From Micromonospora chokoriensis (GTDB lineage: Bacteria > Actinomycetota > Actinomycetes > Mycobacteriales > Micromonosporaceae): a stretch of 64,000 bases of DNA. The notes beneath the pieces were generated by a model. That model saw nothing but the letters and a program-made list of their open reading frames with translations, made no database searches and was not told the origin of the DNA. This document shows positions 48,458 through 57,269 of the stretch, piece by piece; position 1 is the first letter of the stretch; each line of letters starts with the position of its first letter. Position numbers and translations under genes: made by a program. The stretch spans positions 682,001 to 746,000 of the forward strand of contig NZ_JOAN01000001.1 of assembly GCF_000718555.1 (NCBI RefSeq), given 5' to 3'.

Positions 48458-48976
48458 ATGACTGAGCACCTCTCCGCCGCTCCGAACGGCAAGCCGACGT
48501 CGTACTCGCGCGTCACTCTGAGCAAGATCATGACCGCGGTGGACGTGAACCTCTACGGCACCGTGCACGGCGGGGTTCTGATGAAGTTCGTCGACGACGT
48601 GGCCGGGGCCGCCGCCGCCCGACACAGCGGTGGCACCGCGGTGACCGCCGCGATCGACGAGATCGTCTTCTCCGAGGCGGTCCGGGTCGGTGACCTCGTG
48701 CACGCGCACGCCCAGGTGAACTGGACCGGTCAGACCTCAATGGAGGTGGGCGTGCGGGTGGTCGCCGAGCGGTGGGACTCGGCCGAGGACCTGCCGGTCC
48801 GGGTGGCCACCGCGTACCTGGTCTTCGTCGGCGTGGACGTGGGTGGGGCGCCGCGGACGGTCCGCCCGGTGCTGCCGGAGACGGCCGAGGACGAGCGCCG
48901 GTACAAGGAGGCGGAGATCCGCCGAGCGCACCGTCTCGCCCGCCGCCGCGCCATCCAGGCCCACCGCGCCGGCTGA
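48458..48976 (+). CDS. Acyl-CoA thioesterase (hotdog fold)
   Basis: A 172-residue hotdog-fold thioesterase. The core NLYGTVHGGVLMKFVDDVAGAAAARHSGG is typical of the YciA/BFIT-type cytosolic acyl-CoA hydrolases, with the Asp of MKFVDD as catalytic acid. A charged helical tail (EDERRYKEAEIRRAHRLARRRA) follows. ATG start. Confidence 0.9.
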   Translation: MTEHLSAAPNGKPTSYSRVTLSKIMTAVDVNLYGTVHGGVLMKFVDDVAGAAAARHSGGTAVTAAIDEIVFSEAVRVGDLVHAHAQVNWTGQTSMEVGVRVVAERWDSAEDLPVRVATAYLVFVGVDVGGAPRTVRPVLPETAEDERRYKEAEIRRAHRLARRRAIQAHRAG

Positions 48977-49119
48977 CCCACATGAGGTGGCGGGGTGGAG
49001 TGTGGGCCGGGCACGCGTCGGCTGGCGTACCCGGTGCGCAGAATGGCGCTTCGAGGTAGGGCAAGATGGCGCCACGGCCCAGTCACAGTGTCGTGTCGGG
49101 CCAGGGGGAGGGTAGAGCA

Positions 49120-51153
49120 GTGGGTGACATGCTGTGGGCGCCGCCGGCGGACGTACGTGAGCGGACCCGAATCGGCGCCTACCTGCGCTGGCTGCGGGAG
49201 CACCGCGGGCTGGACTTCGCCGACTACGACGCGCTGTGGCGCTGGTCCACCACCGACCTGGACGGGTTCTGGCGCTCGATCTGGGACCACTTCGAGGTGA
49301 TCGCGCACACCCCGCCAACCGCCACCCTGGCCGAGCGGGGGATGCCCGGCGCCCGCTGGTTCCCCGGGGCCACGCTCAACTACGCCCAGAACGTGCTGCG
49401 GATGCCGGGGCGGGTCGACGACGACCCGGTGGTGATCTCACACGGGCAGACCCGAGCGCCGGTCACGCTGACCGCCGGGGAGCTGCGCGAGCAGGTCCGC
49501 CGGGTGTCGGCCGGGCTGCGCCGGCTCGGCGTCACCGCCGGTGACCGGGTGGCGGCGTACGCCCCGAACATCGCTGAGACGTACGTCCTGCTGCTGGCCA
49601 CCGCGAGCCTCGGCGCGATCTTCTCGTCCTGCGCGCCCGAGTTCGGCACCCGCAGTGTCACCGACCGCTGGCAGCAGATCGAACCGACCGTGCTGGTCGC
49701 CGTCGACGGCTACCGGTACGGCGACAAGCCGGTGGACCGGCGCGCCGAGGTCGCCGCGATCCGGGCTGCCCTGCCGTCGCTGCGGCACACCGTCAGCATC
49801 GCGTACCTGGGCTCGGAGGGTGTGGCCGAGCACGGCCCGGCCTCCGCGTCTGCGGACGGCGCGTTGAGCTGGGCCGAGTTGGCCGCGCCCACCGACGAGC
49901 CGTTGACGTTCACGCCGGTGCCGTTCGACCACCCGCTCTACGTGCTCTACTCCTCGGGCACCACCGGGCTGCCCAAGCCGATCGTGCACGGTCACGGCGG
50001 CATCCTGCTGGAGCATCTGAAGATGCTCGCCCTGCACCACGACCTGGGCCCGGCCGACCGGTTCTTCTGGTTCACCACCACCGGCTGGATGATGTGGAAC
50101 TTCCTGGTCTCCGGCCCGGCGGTGGGCGCGACCATCGTGCTCTTCGACGGCAACCCAGGGGTGCGGGCGGAGCCCGGCCGGCCGGCCGAGCCTGACCTCG
50201 GTGGGCTGTGGCGGTTGGCGGCGGAGACCGGCACCACCTACTTCGGCACCTCCGCGCCGTACCTGTTGGCCTGCCGCAAGGCCGGGCTGGTCCCCCGCGA
50301 CGTCGCCGACCTGTCGGCGCTGCGGGGTGTGGGTTCCACAGGTGCGCCGCTGCCCGCCGAGGGCTTCCGCTGGGTGTACGAGACGGTCGGCGACCAGCTC
50401 CAACTTCAGTCGCTCTCCGGTGGCACCGACGTGTGCACCGGTTTCGTCGGCGGCGTGCCGCTGCTGCCCGTGTACGCCGGTGAGATCGCCTGCCGGGCGT
50501 TGGGCGCCAAGGTGGAGGCCCGCTCCGCCGACGGCACCCCGGTCATCGGCGAACTGGGCGAGCTGGTGATCACCGAACCGATGCCGAGCATGCCGGTGGG
50601 CTTCTGGAACGATCCGGACGGCACCCGCTACGCCGAGGCCTACTTCGGTGTCTACCCGGGCGTGTGGCGGCACGGTGACTGGATCACCATCAACGAGCGG
50701 GGTGGCTGTGTGATCACCGGACGCTCCGACGCCACGCTCAACCGTGGTGGGGTACGCCTCGGCACCGCCGAGTTCTACTCAGTGGTCGAAGGGCTCGACG
50801 AGGTGCTCGACTCGGTCGTCGTCCACCTGGAGGACGACGAGGGTGGCGCCGGGGAGCTGCTGCTCTTCGTGGTGCTGGCCGAGGGCCTGGAGTTGGACGA
50901 CCCGATGCGCACGAAGATCTGCCGGGAACTGCGCACGTCGCTCTCACCCCGGCACGTGCCCGACGAGATCCATCAGGTGCGTTCGGTGCCCCGCACCCTC
51001 TCGGCGAAGAAGCTGGAGGTGCCGGTCAAGAAGATCCTGACCGGCACTCCGATCGATCAGGCCGCGGCCAAGGGCGCACTGGCCAACCCCGAGTCCCTAA
51101 CGGCCTTCGCCGCCCTGGCCCAACGCCGATCCCCGAACAAAACCCCTGCCTAA
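49120..51153 (+). CDS. Acetoacetyl-CoA synthetase
   Basis: A 677-residue AMP-forming ligase that activates acetoacetate. The N-terminal part (LWAPPADVRERTRIGAYLRWL, WRSIWDHFEV) fits acetoacetyl-CoA synthetases, which differ from acetyl-CoA synthetase. The AMP signature is YVLYSSGTTGLPKPIVHGHGG, and the C-terminal lysine motif region is PRTLSAKKLEVPVKKIL. GTG at 49120 follows GGGGGAGGG. Together with the thiolase at 12645 it could feed acetoacetate into central metabolism. Confidence 0.9.
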   Translation: MGDMLWAPPADVRERTRIGAYLRWLREHRGLDFADYDALWRWSTTDLDGFWRSIWDHFEVIAHTPPTATLAERGMPGARWFPGATLNYAQNVLRMPGRVDDDPVVISHGQTRAPVTLTAGELREQVRRVSAGLRRLGVTAGDRVAAYAPNIAETYVLLLATASLGAIFSSCAPEFGTRSVTDRWQQIEPTVLVAVDGYRYGDKPVDRRAEVAAIRAALPSLRHTVSIAYLGSEGVAEHGPASASADGALSWAELAAPTDEPLTFTPVPFDHPLYVLYSSGTTGLPKPIVHGHGGILLEHLKMLALHHDLGPADRFFWFTTTGWMMWNFLVSGPAVGATIVLFDGNPGVRAEPGRPAEPDLGGLWRLAAETGTTYFGTSAPYLLACRKAGLVPRDVADLSALRGVGSTGAPLPAEGFRWVYETVGDQLQLQSLSGGTDVCTGFVGGVPLLPVYAGEIACRALGAKVEARSADGTPVIGELGELVITEPMPSMPVGFWNDPDGTRYAEAYFGVYPGVWRHGDWITINERGGCVITGRSDATLNRGGVRLGTAEFYSVVEGLDEVLDSVVVHLEDDEGGAGELLLFVVLAEGLELDDPMRTKICRELRTSLSPRHVPDEIHQVRSVPRTLSAKKLEVPVKKILTGTPIDQAAAKGALANPESLTAFAALAQRRSPNKTPA

Positions 51154-51184
51154 CCGGGGCGGTGCGGGGGGACGGGCGGCGGGG

Positions 51185-51874
51185 TTACTGGAGGGTTTGG
51201 GTGACCTTTTCGGTGGCTTGGCGGCTGGCCACCTTCGTTGAGTCGAGGTTGGCGCAGAGGACGACGGTGGCGGCCCGGGTCAGCGGGGCCAGCAGCCAGT
51301 CGACCGGGTCTGGGTATTGGGTGGCGTCGATAAGGACCCGGGCGCCGGGAAGAATGCCCAGCTCGGTGGCGCGGGCCTCGGCGCGGGCCAGCAGCTGCGC
51401 GTCGGTGGGGCCCGGACCGGGTTGCGGCGTGAAGTGGTCGCCGTGTCCGCGTACCTCGACGACGTAGTCGGCGAACCCGGGCGGCACCTGCCGTAGCGGG
51501 GCGGCCAGCGGGGCCAGCCCGAGGGCGTACCGCTCGTCGGCGGGCCAGGACTGCGCCTCGTCTAGTTGGTCGGCGGCGGCGAAGAGCACCTCCACGTCGC
51601 CGGGGGTGTCGACGACGCTCAGCTTCGCCGACCAGCAGCCCAGCAACACCGCAGCGGTCTGCCAGTGCGGTGGCAGCAGCACGCCGGCCGAGGTGCCCGG
51701 CGCGAGGCCGACCTCGTCGACGAGAAGGTTGGCGGTCTTCGCCGCCCAGTTCGCCAATGTGGTGCCGGAGAGTTCGGTGCGGTCGCCGGTGGCGTCGTCG
51801 TACCAGGTGAGCAGCGGTTGGGTCGGGTCGGTCGCGATCGCGTCGGCGAACACCCGGGCAATGTTGTCGGCCAT
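51185..51874 (-). CDS. TIGR03089-type protein (short acyl-activating-like)
   Basis: A 229-residue protein that resembles only the N-terminal part of AMP-binding enzymes (LLTWYDDATGDRTELSGTTLANWAAKTANLL, GTSAGVLLPPHWQTAAVLLGCW). It lacks the AMP-binding P-loop and the C-terminal domain, so it cannot be an active ligase by itself. This matches the TIGR03089 family found in actinomycetes near mannose/sugar-nucleotide genes. Divergent from the glycosyltransferase gene. Confidence 0.85.
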   Translation of the reverse strand: MADNIARVFADAIATDPTQPLLTWYDDATGDRTELSGTTLANWAAKTANLLVDEVGLAPGTSAGVLLPPHWQTAAVLLGCWSAKLSVVDTPGDVEVLFAAADQLDEAQSWPADERYALGLAPLAAPLRQVPPGFADYVVEVRGHGDHFTPQPGPGPTDAQLLARAEARATELGILPGARVLIDATQYPDPVDWLLAPLTRAATVVLCANLDSTKVASRQATEKVTQTLQ

Positions 51875-52028
51875 CGGCGCGAACGATACGCCCCTGCGGG
51901 CCGTACTCCATGACGATGACAAGTCGGCGTACCGTCGGGTCGCAGTCAGCGTCGGCCCCGGGCCCCGGCGTAGGCTTGACCCCCGGAGTGTTGTTCCCCA
52001 CAGACCCGCCAGTACAAGGAGTCGCCCC

Positions 52029-53174
52029 GTGACCGCCGGTCGCCCGCCCCGCGTGCTCATCGACGCCACGAGTGTCCCCACCGACCGTGGTGGTGTCGGT
52101 CGATACGTCGATGGTCTGCTCGGTGCCCTCGGCAAGGTGTGCGGGTCGGGGGTGGAGCTGGCAGTGGTCAGCCTCCGCACCGACCTGGAGCGTTACACCC
52201 GGATGCTGCCCGGCGCGGAGATCATCCCCGCCCCGGCCGCCGTGGCGCACCGCCCGGCCCGGCTCGCCTGGGAGCAGACCGGCCTGCCGCTGCTCGCCCA
52301 GCAGGTGGGCGCACACGTGCTGCACTCGCCCTTCTACACCTGCCCGCTGCGGGCCGGGTGCCCGGTCACGGTCACCGTGCACGACGCGACGTTCTTCACC
52401 GAGCCGGAGCACTACGACAAGTCGCGCCGCACGTTCTTCCGCAGCGCCATCAAGACCTCGCTGCGCCGCGCCAACCGGGTGATCGTGCCCAGCAAGGCCA
52501 CCCGCGACGAGCTGATCCGGCTGCTCGACGCCGACCCGACGCGGATCGATGTGGCCTACCACGGCGTCGACCAGGCGGCCTTCCACGCCCCCACCGAGGA
52601 GGAGAAGGCCCGCGTACGCGCCCGGCTGGGGCTGGGCAACAGCAGCTACGTCGCCTTCCTCGGCGCCAAGGAGCCGCGCAAGAACGTGCCGAACCTGATC
52701 CGTGGGTGGGCGCGGGCGGTGGCTGACCGGGTCGACCCTCCGGCCCTGGTTATCGCCGGTGGGCAGGGGCACGACGAGGACATCGACCGGGCGGTGGCCG
52801 AGGTGCCGTCGCACCTGCGGCTGCTGCGTCCCGGCTATCTGCGCTACGGCGACCTGCCAGGTTTCCTCGGTGGCGCCCTGGTCGCCGCCTACCCGTCCTA
52901 TGGCGAGGGGTTCGGGCTGCCGATCCTGGAGGCGATGGCGTGTGCCGCCCCGGTGCTGACCACGCCCCGGCTCTCGCTGCCCGAGGTGGGTGGCGACGCG
53001 GTCGCGTACACCTCGGAGGACCCGGAGCAGATCGGCACGGACCTGGCCGCGCTGCTCGACGACGAGCAGCGACGGTTGTCGCTGGCGAAGGCGGGGTTCG
53101 ACCGGGCCAAGGAGTTCACCTGGGAGTCCAGCGCCGAGGTGCATATCGCCGCGTGGAGTCGGGCTCGTTCCTGA
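52029..53174 (+). CDS. Glycosyltransferase family 4
   Basis: A 381-residue glycosyltransferase, GT-B fold, retaining type. Visible are the N-terminal VLIDATSVPTDRGGVGRYVDGLL, IVPSKATRDELIRLL, and the C-terminal donor site PSYGEGFGLPILEAMACAAPVLT with the conserved EX7E pair. GTG start after AAGGAG. The next gene makes GDP-mannose, so mannosyl transfer is a reasonable guess. Confidence 0.9.
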   Translation: MTAGRPPRVLIDATSVPTDRGGVGRYVDGLLGALGKVCGSGVELAVVSLRTDLERYTRMLPGAEIIPAPAAVAHRPARLAWEQTGLPLLAQQVGAHVLHSPFYTCPLRAGCPVTVTVHDATFFTEPEHYDKSRRTFFRSAIKTSLRRANRVIVPSKATRDELIRLLDADPTRIDVAYHGVDQAAFHAPTEEEKARVRARLGLGNSSYVAFLGAKEPRKNVPNLIRGWARAVADRVDPPALVIAGGQGHDEDIDRAVAEVPSHLRLLRPGYLRYGDLPGFLGGALVAAYPSYGEGFGLPILEAMACAAPVLTTPRLSLPEVGGDAVAYTSEDPEQIGTDLAALLDDEQRRLSLAKAGFDRAKEFTWESSAEVHIAAWSRARS

Positions 53175-53237
53175 CCCTGCGTGCCGCTGGCGGTGACCCG
53201 TGCCACTGGGGGCAGGCACGTCGGGCATGATGTGCGG

Positions 53238-54329
53238 ATGCTCTATGCGGTCATTCCGGCAGGTGGCAGTGGCACAAGGTTGTGGCCGTTGTCCCGCGCC
53301 GGCCATCCCAAGTTCCTCCACCCGCTGACCGGCACCAGCGCGTCGCTACTCCAGGCGACCGTGGAACGGCTCGCGCCGCTGACCACACCGGAGCGCACCC
53401 TTGTGGTCACCGGTGCCGCGCACGTCGCGGCGGTGGCTCGGCAACTGGCCGGTCTGCCGGAGGAGAACATCCTGGTCGAGCCCTCGCCACGCGATTCCTG
53501 CGCGGCGATCGCGTTGGCCGCCGCGGTGATCGCGACCCGCGACCCGGACGCGGTGATGGGCAGCTTCGCGGCCGACCACCTGATCCGTGACCCGGACAGC
53601 TGGGTCCGCACGGTCCAGCAGGCGGTCCGTGGGGCCGAGCAGGGCATGCTGATGACCGTTGGGATCACCCCGACCCGGGCGGAGACCGGCTACGGCTACC
53701 TGGAGACCGGCGACCCGACCGAGGGCGTGCCGTGGCGGCCGGTGGCCGAGTTCAAGGAGAAGCCGGCCGTCGAGGTCGCCGAGGCGTACGTCCGTTCGGG
53801 CCGGCACCTGTGGAACGCGAGCATGTTCGTGTGGCGGGTGGACGTCTTCCTCGCCGAGCTGGCCCGCCAGCAGCCGGCGCTGCACGCCGGCGTCGCCGCG
53901 ATCGCCGCCGCCTGGGGCACCCCGGAGCAGGACGAGGTCCTGGGCGCGATCTGGCCCACCCTGCCGAAGATCTCCGTCGACTACGCGGTGATGGAGGGCG
54001 CGGCCACGGCGGGTCGAGTCGCGACGGTGCCCGGCGACTTCGGCTGGAACGACGTCGGTGACTTCCACACCCTGGGCGACGTGCTGCCCGCCGACGACGC
54101 GGGCAACGTGGTGCTCGGCACGGATGCCAAGCCAGGCGTGCTGCTGCGCGACAGCGCCAACCTCGTGGTCGTGCCGCAGTCGGGTCGGTTGGTGGCCGTC
54201 CTCGGTCTGCGCGACCTGATCGTGGTGGATACCCCGGACGCGGTGCTGGTCTGCCCGCGCGACCGGGCACAGGACGTCAAGGCCCTGGTCGACGAGCTCA
54301 AGGAGCGAGGCGAAGAGGGCTACGTCTGA
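53238..54329 (+). CDS. manC: Mannose-1-phosphate guanylyltransferase
   Basis: A 363-residue nucleotidyltransferase that makes GDP-mannose from mannose-1-phosphate and GTP. The signature is AVIPAGGSGTRLWPLSRAGHPKFL (residues 4-27), with SFAADHLI, GYGYLE and FKEKP. Length fits the single-domain enzyme without an isomerase part. ATG at 53238. Its 3' end overlaps the convergent NUDIX gene by 32 bases. Confidence 0.92.
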   Translation: MLYAVIPAGGSGTRLWPLSRAGHPKFLHPLTGTSASLLQATVERLAPLTTPERTLVVTGAAHVAAVARQLAGLPEENILVEPSPRDSCAAIALAAAVIATRDPDAVMGSFAADHLIRDPDSWVRTVQQAVRGAEQGMLMTVGITPTRAETGYGYLETGDPTEGVPWRPVAEFKEKPAVEVAEAYVRSGRHLWNASMFVWRVDVFLAELARQQPALHAGVAAIAAAWGTPEQDEVLGAIWPTLPKISVDYAVMEGAATAGRVATVPGDFGWNDVGDFHTLGDVLPADDAGNVVLGTDAKPGVLLRDSANLVVVPQSGRLVAVLGLRDLIVVDTPDAVLVCPRDRAQDVKALVDELKERGEEGYV

Positions 54330-54903
54330 GGGCTGCGAGGGCCGGTGCGACAAGTTGCGCGGTCCCGCCGGCCAGCGGCTCGGGTAGCTGGTCCGGTGGG
54401 AACCAGCCCAGCTCCTCGGACTCGTCGCTGACCTGTTCCACCGCTGCGGGCGGGGCGAGCACGGCGAAGCGGACGTCGTAATGACGGGAGCCGCCCTGGC
54501 AGAGCACCTCGTGCACGTCGATGTCGATCGGCACCGGGTCGATGCGCAGGCCGGCGATGCCGGACTCCTCGGTGGCCTCGCGTAGCGCGGCGCCGACCAG
54601 GGTCTGGTCGACAGGCTCGCAGTGCCCGCCGAGCTGCACCCAACACCCGAACTTGCCGTGCAGGCAGAGCAGCACCCGGGAGCCGGTGGCGTCCAGCACC
54701 AGCGCGCTGGCCGTCACGTGCCCGGGGACGTGCTCCCGGGTCATCGCGACCGGCCCGACGGCGAGCAGTGCGAGGGCCTTCTCCCGCGCGCTGGCGGCAT
54801 TCGGGCTGGTGGGCTGCCAGCCCTCAAGTAGCGCGGTGGCGTCGGCGTGCAGCGCCGCGTACGCCTCGGGGTCGGTCGGTCTGGTGGTCACGGTGTCAGG
54901 CAC
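54298..54903 (-). CDS. NUDIX hydrolase
   Basis: A 201-residue NUDIX protein. The box GGHCEPVDQTLVGAALREATEESGI is complete, with the REATEES metal-binding helix. Upstream LLCLHGKFGCWVQLGG is typical of NUDIX domains. Substrate unknown. GTG start at 54903; GTG 54891 is an alternative. Its 3' end runs 32 bases into the manC coding region on the other strand. Confidence 0.88.
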   Translation of the reverse strand: MPDTVTTRPTDPEAYAALHADATALLEGWQPTSPNAASAREKALALLAVGPVAMTREHVPGHVTASALVLDATGSRVLLCLHGKFGCWVQLGGHCEPVDQTLVGAALREATEESGIAGLRIDPVPIDIDVHEVLCQGGSRHYDVRFAVLAPPAAVEQVSDESEELGWFPPDQLPEPLAGGTAQLVAPALAALRRSPLRLAP

Positions 54904-54942
54904 CCCGCCACTGTACGAGCGTGTGCTCCGTACGCTGGTCCG

Positions 54943-55977
54943 GTGACCTTGCAACTCGTCGAATTCGTGGTGGCTGGTAACGAGGCCAGCGATCTGCTGC
55001 CGGTGCGGTCGGCGGCGCTGCTGCGCGCGTACGGTGCCCGGCGGGGCTTCTGGACGGTGCTGGACGAGGGGCCGGTGGAGCGCTGCCTCGCGTTGCTGTT
55101 GGAGCGGGACGACGGCGAGTGGACGGCCGAGCACGTGTGGGCGGATGCCGGCGCGGAGAACGGGCGGACCGAGGATGGTGAGGCGCTCGCCCACCACGAC
55201 GGCTGGGTGTACGTCTTCGGCTCGCACTTCGGCTCGAAGGCTGGCCCGCTGCGACCTCGGCGTGCCTTCGTGGCCCGGTTCCGCGAGGACGACGCGGTGG
55301 CCGGGCCGGTGCCGGTGCACGTGGTGCGCAACTCGTTCCGGCTGCACCGGGCGGTGAACGACGCGCTCGCCGCGTCGCCGCTGACCCTCCTGCCGACGGG
55401 GGAGCGGGTGCGGGCCCGGTTCATCGTGGAGACGTTGGCGCGGGGGACCGTCCGGGAGAAGAGCTGGGTGAGCCGGCTGGCCCCGGGTGACCTGCCGTTG
55501 AACGTGGAGGCGGCGACCTTCACCCCGGCCGGGACGGTGCTGCTCGGGCTGCGCTTCCCGGTCACCGACGCCGGAGAGCCGATCCTGGTCGAGGTGGCCG
55601 ACGTGCCGGGCATGTTCATGGCCGAGCCGGCGTGGCCGCGAGCGTTGGGCGCGTACGTGTTGACCGGGGTCACCCCGCCGGGGCAGCTGACCGGCTTCCG
55701 CGCGATCACCCCGACGTCCGACGGCGGGTACGCGGCCGTGATCGGCTCGATCGACGCGCTGGGCAAGGGGTCGGTCCTGCTCGACGACCATCCGGGCGGG
55801 GGCGACGTCACCTCCCGGCACGTCCGCTTCCGGTTTCCCGGTGACGAGCCCTGGCTCGCCGGGGAGGTGGTGGCGGATCTGGCGCCGTTTCACCACGTCG
55901 AGGGGCTGGCCGAGTGGGACGGGCGAACGTTCTATGTCACCGACGAGGACCACCGGGTCGCACTCTGGGTCGGCTGA
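54943..55977 (+). CDS. Conserved hypothetical protein
   Basis: A 344-residue soluble protein, rich in beta-strands by eye, with repeated blocks such as LPLNVEAATFTPAGTVLLGLRFP and APFHHVEGLAEWDGRTFYVTDEDH that suggest a beta-propeller-like fold. No signal peptide or catalytic motif seen. GTG start at 54943. It is divergent from the NUDIX gene, with a short shared gap, and is followed by a strong hairpin. Function unknown. Confidence 0.65.
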   Translation: MTLQLVEFVVAGNEASDLLPVRSAALLRAYGARRGFWTVLDEGPVERCLALLLERDDGEWTAEHVWADAGAENGRTEDGEALAHHDGWVYVFGSHFGSKAGPLRPRRAFVARFREDDAVAGPVPVHVVRNSFRLHRAVNDALAASPLTLLPTGERVRARFIVETLARGTVREKSWVSRLAPGDLPLNVEAATFTPAGTVLLGLRFPVTDAGEPILVEVADVPGMFMAEPAWPRALGAYVLTGVTPPGQLTGFRAITPTSDGGYAAVIGSIDALGKGSVLLDDHPGGGDVTSRHVRFRFPGDEPWLAGEVVADLAPFHHVEGLAEWDGRTFYVTDEDHRVALWVG

Positions 55978-56000
55978 GCCGGTGCGAGGGGTGGGATGAC

Positions 56001-56051
56001 CGGACGGCACCTCTGCGGAGCAAGGGCCGCAGACCCTCGTGGTGCCGTCCG
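56001..56051 (+). terminator. Compound hairpin terminator after the hypothetical gene
   Basis: An 11-bp outer stem (56001-56011 with 56041-56051) encloses a 7-bp inner stem (56012-56018 with 56027-56033) and is followed by ATCTTTGG. It begins 24 bases after the stop at 55977. The rest of the 277-base gap to the next gene shows no other feature that I can support. Confidence 0.7.
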
Positions 56052-56254
56052 ATCTTTGGGGCCTCCCCGGTCCCGGTGCCCCGGCACCGGGCGTCCAGGA
56101 CGCGCGGCACCGTGTTCGGGCATGGGAAGCATGCCGAACCGGCCCCGAAGGCGTCGAGGTTTTTCAGTCCAGGCTTAAAGATGGAGATTACTGCCGGCCA
56201 GGTAGAGTCGAACGGTCATCCGGCATCCCCCTGTCGGCGACACGGGAGCGCTCC

Positions 56255-57253
56255 ATGCTGAAGATCCACTTTTCTGGGGAGGACGTCCTCCGGACGCGGG
56301 TGGCGCCGGCGGCGGACCCGGTCTGGGAGCTGGTCCTCAGCCTGCACGTGCTGCAGGGCCGCACCCGTGATCCGCTGACGGCCAACTGGCGGCGCAGCGT
56401 GGCCCGGGACCTGCGCCAGGACTCCGCCTCCGAGCAGCTCCGCCTGCTCTTCGCGTTGAACCCGCCGCGTGGCTACTTCCCCGACTTCCTTACCCCGTAC
56501 GCCAGCGTCGACGGCTTCGAGGCCGGGCTGGACGCGCTTCGCCGTACCCCGGCCGAGCTGCTGCACCGGGACCTGAGCATGCTGGCCACCGAGAACCAGT
56601 TGCCCTCCTCGGCCGCCGCGCTGGCCCGGGGCGAGGCGGCGGCGCTGGCACACCTGGCCGAGTCGATGGAGCAGTACCGGTCGCTGGCGATCAGCCCGTA
56701 CTGGGGTCGGATCCAGGCCGCGGTGGCGGCGGACCGCACCCGTCGGGCCCGGGCGCTGCTCGACGGCGGTGTCGAGGGCCTGCTCAACAGCCTCCGGCCG
56801 GCGATGCGCTGGGAGAGCGGGGTGCTGGAGGTCCGCAGCTACCCGCACAGCCGGGAGCTGCACCTGGACGGCCGTGGCCTGCTGCTCGTGCCGTCGTTCT
56901 TCTGCGCGGCCACCCCGGTCGCGCTGCTCGACCCGGCGTTGCCACCGGTGCTGGTCTACCCGGTGGACCGGCTGGGTGGGCTGGTGCCGGCCGATGCCGG
57001 CGCAGCGTCCGCATCGGGCGCTGCCCGCGACTCACTCGCCGCGCTGCTGGGCCGCACCAGGGCGGCGGTGTTGCAGGCCAGCGACGAGGGCTGCACCACC
57101 GGCGAGGTCGCCCGCAGGCTCAACATCTCCCCGGCGGCGGCGAGCCAGCACGCCACGGTGCTGCGCAACGCCGGCCTGCTGGTCAGCCACCGCGAACGCA
57201 ACAGCGTGCTGCACACGTTGACCCCGCTGGGCCGGGCCATGCTGGACGCGTGA
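56255..57253 (+). CDS. ArsR-type winged-helix transcriptional regulator
   Basis: A 332-residue regulator. A long N-terminal domain (residues 1-240) of the kind in DUF5937/ArsR-like actinomycete regulators precedes a C-terminal winged helix, AAVLQASDEGCTTGEVARRLNISPAAASQHATVLRNAGLLVSHRERNSVLHTLTPLG. The ATG at 56255 follows GGGAG. Convergent with fbiB. Target genes and signal unknown. Confidence 0.85.
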   Translation: MLKIHFSGEDVLRTRVAPAADPVWELVLSLHVLQGRTRDPLTANWRRSVARDLRQDSASEQLRLLFALNPPRGYFPDFLTPYASVDGFEAGLDALRRTPAELLHRDLSMLATENQLPSSAAALARGEAAALAHLAESMEQYRSLAISPYWGRIQAAVAADRTRRARALLDGGVEGLLNSLRPAMRWESGVLEVRSYPHSRELHLDGRGLLLVPSFFCAATPVALLDPALPPVLVYPVDRLGGLVPADAGAASASGAARDSLAALLGRTRAAVLQASDEGCTTGEVARRLNISPAAASQHATVLRNAGLLVSHRERNSVLHTLTPLGRAMLDA

Positions 57254-57269
57254 CCCGGCCGGCCGTCTC

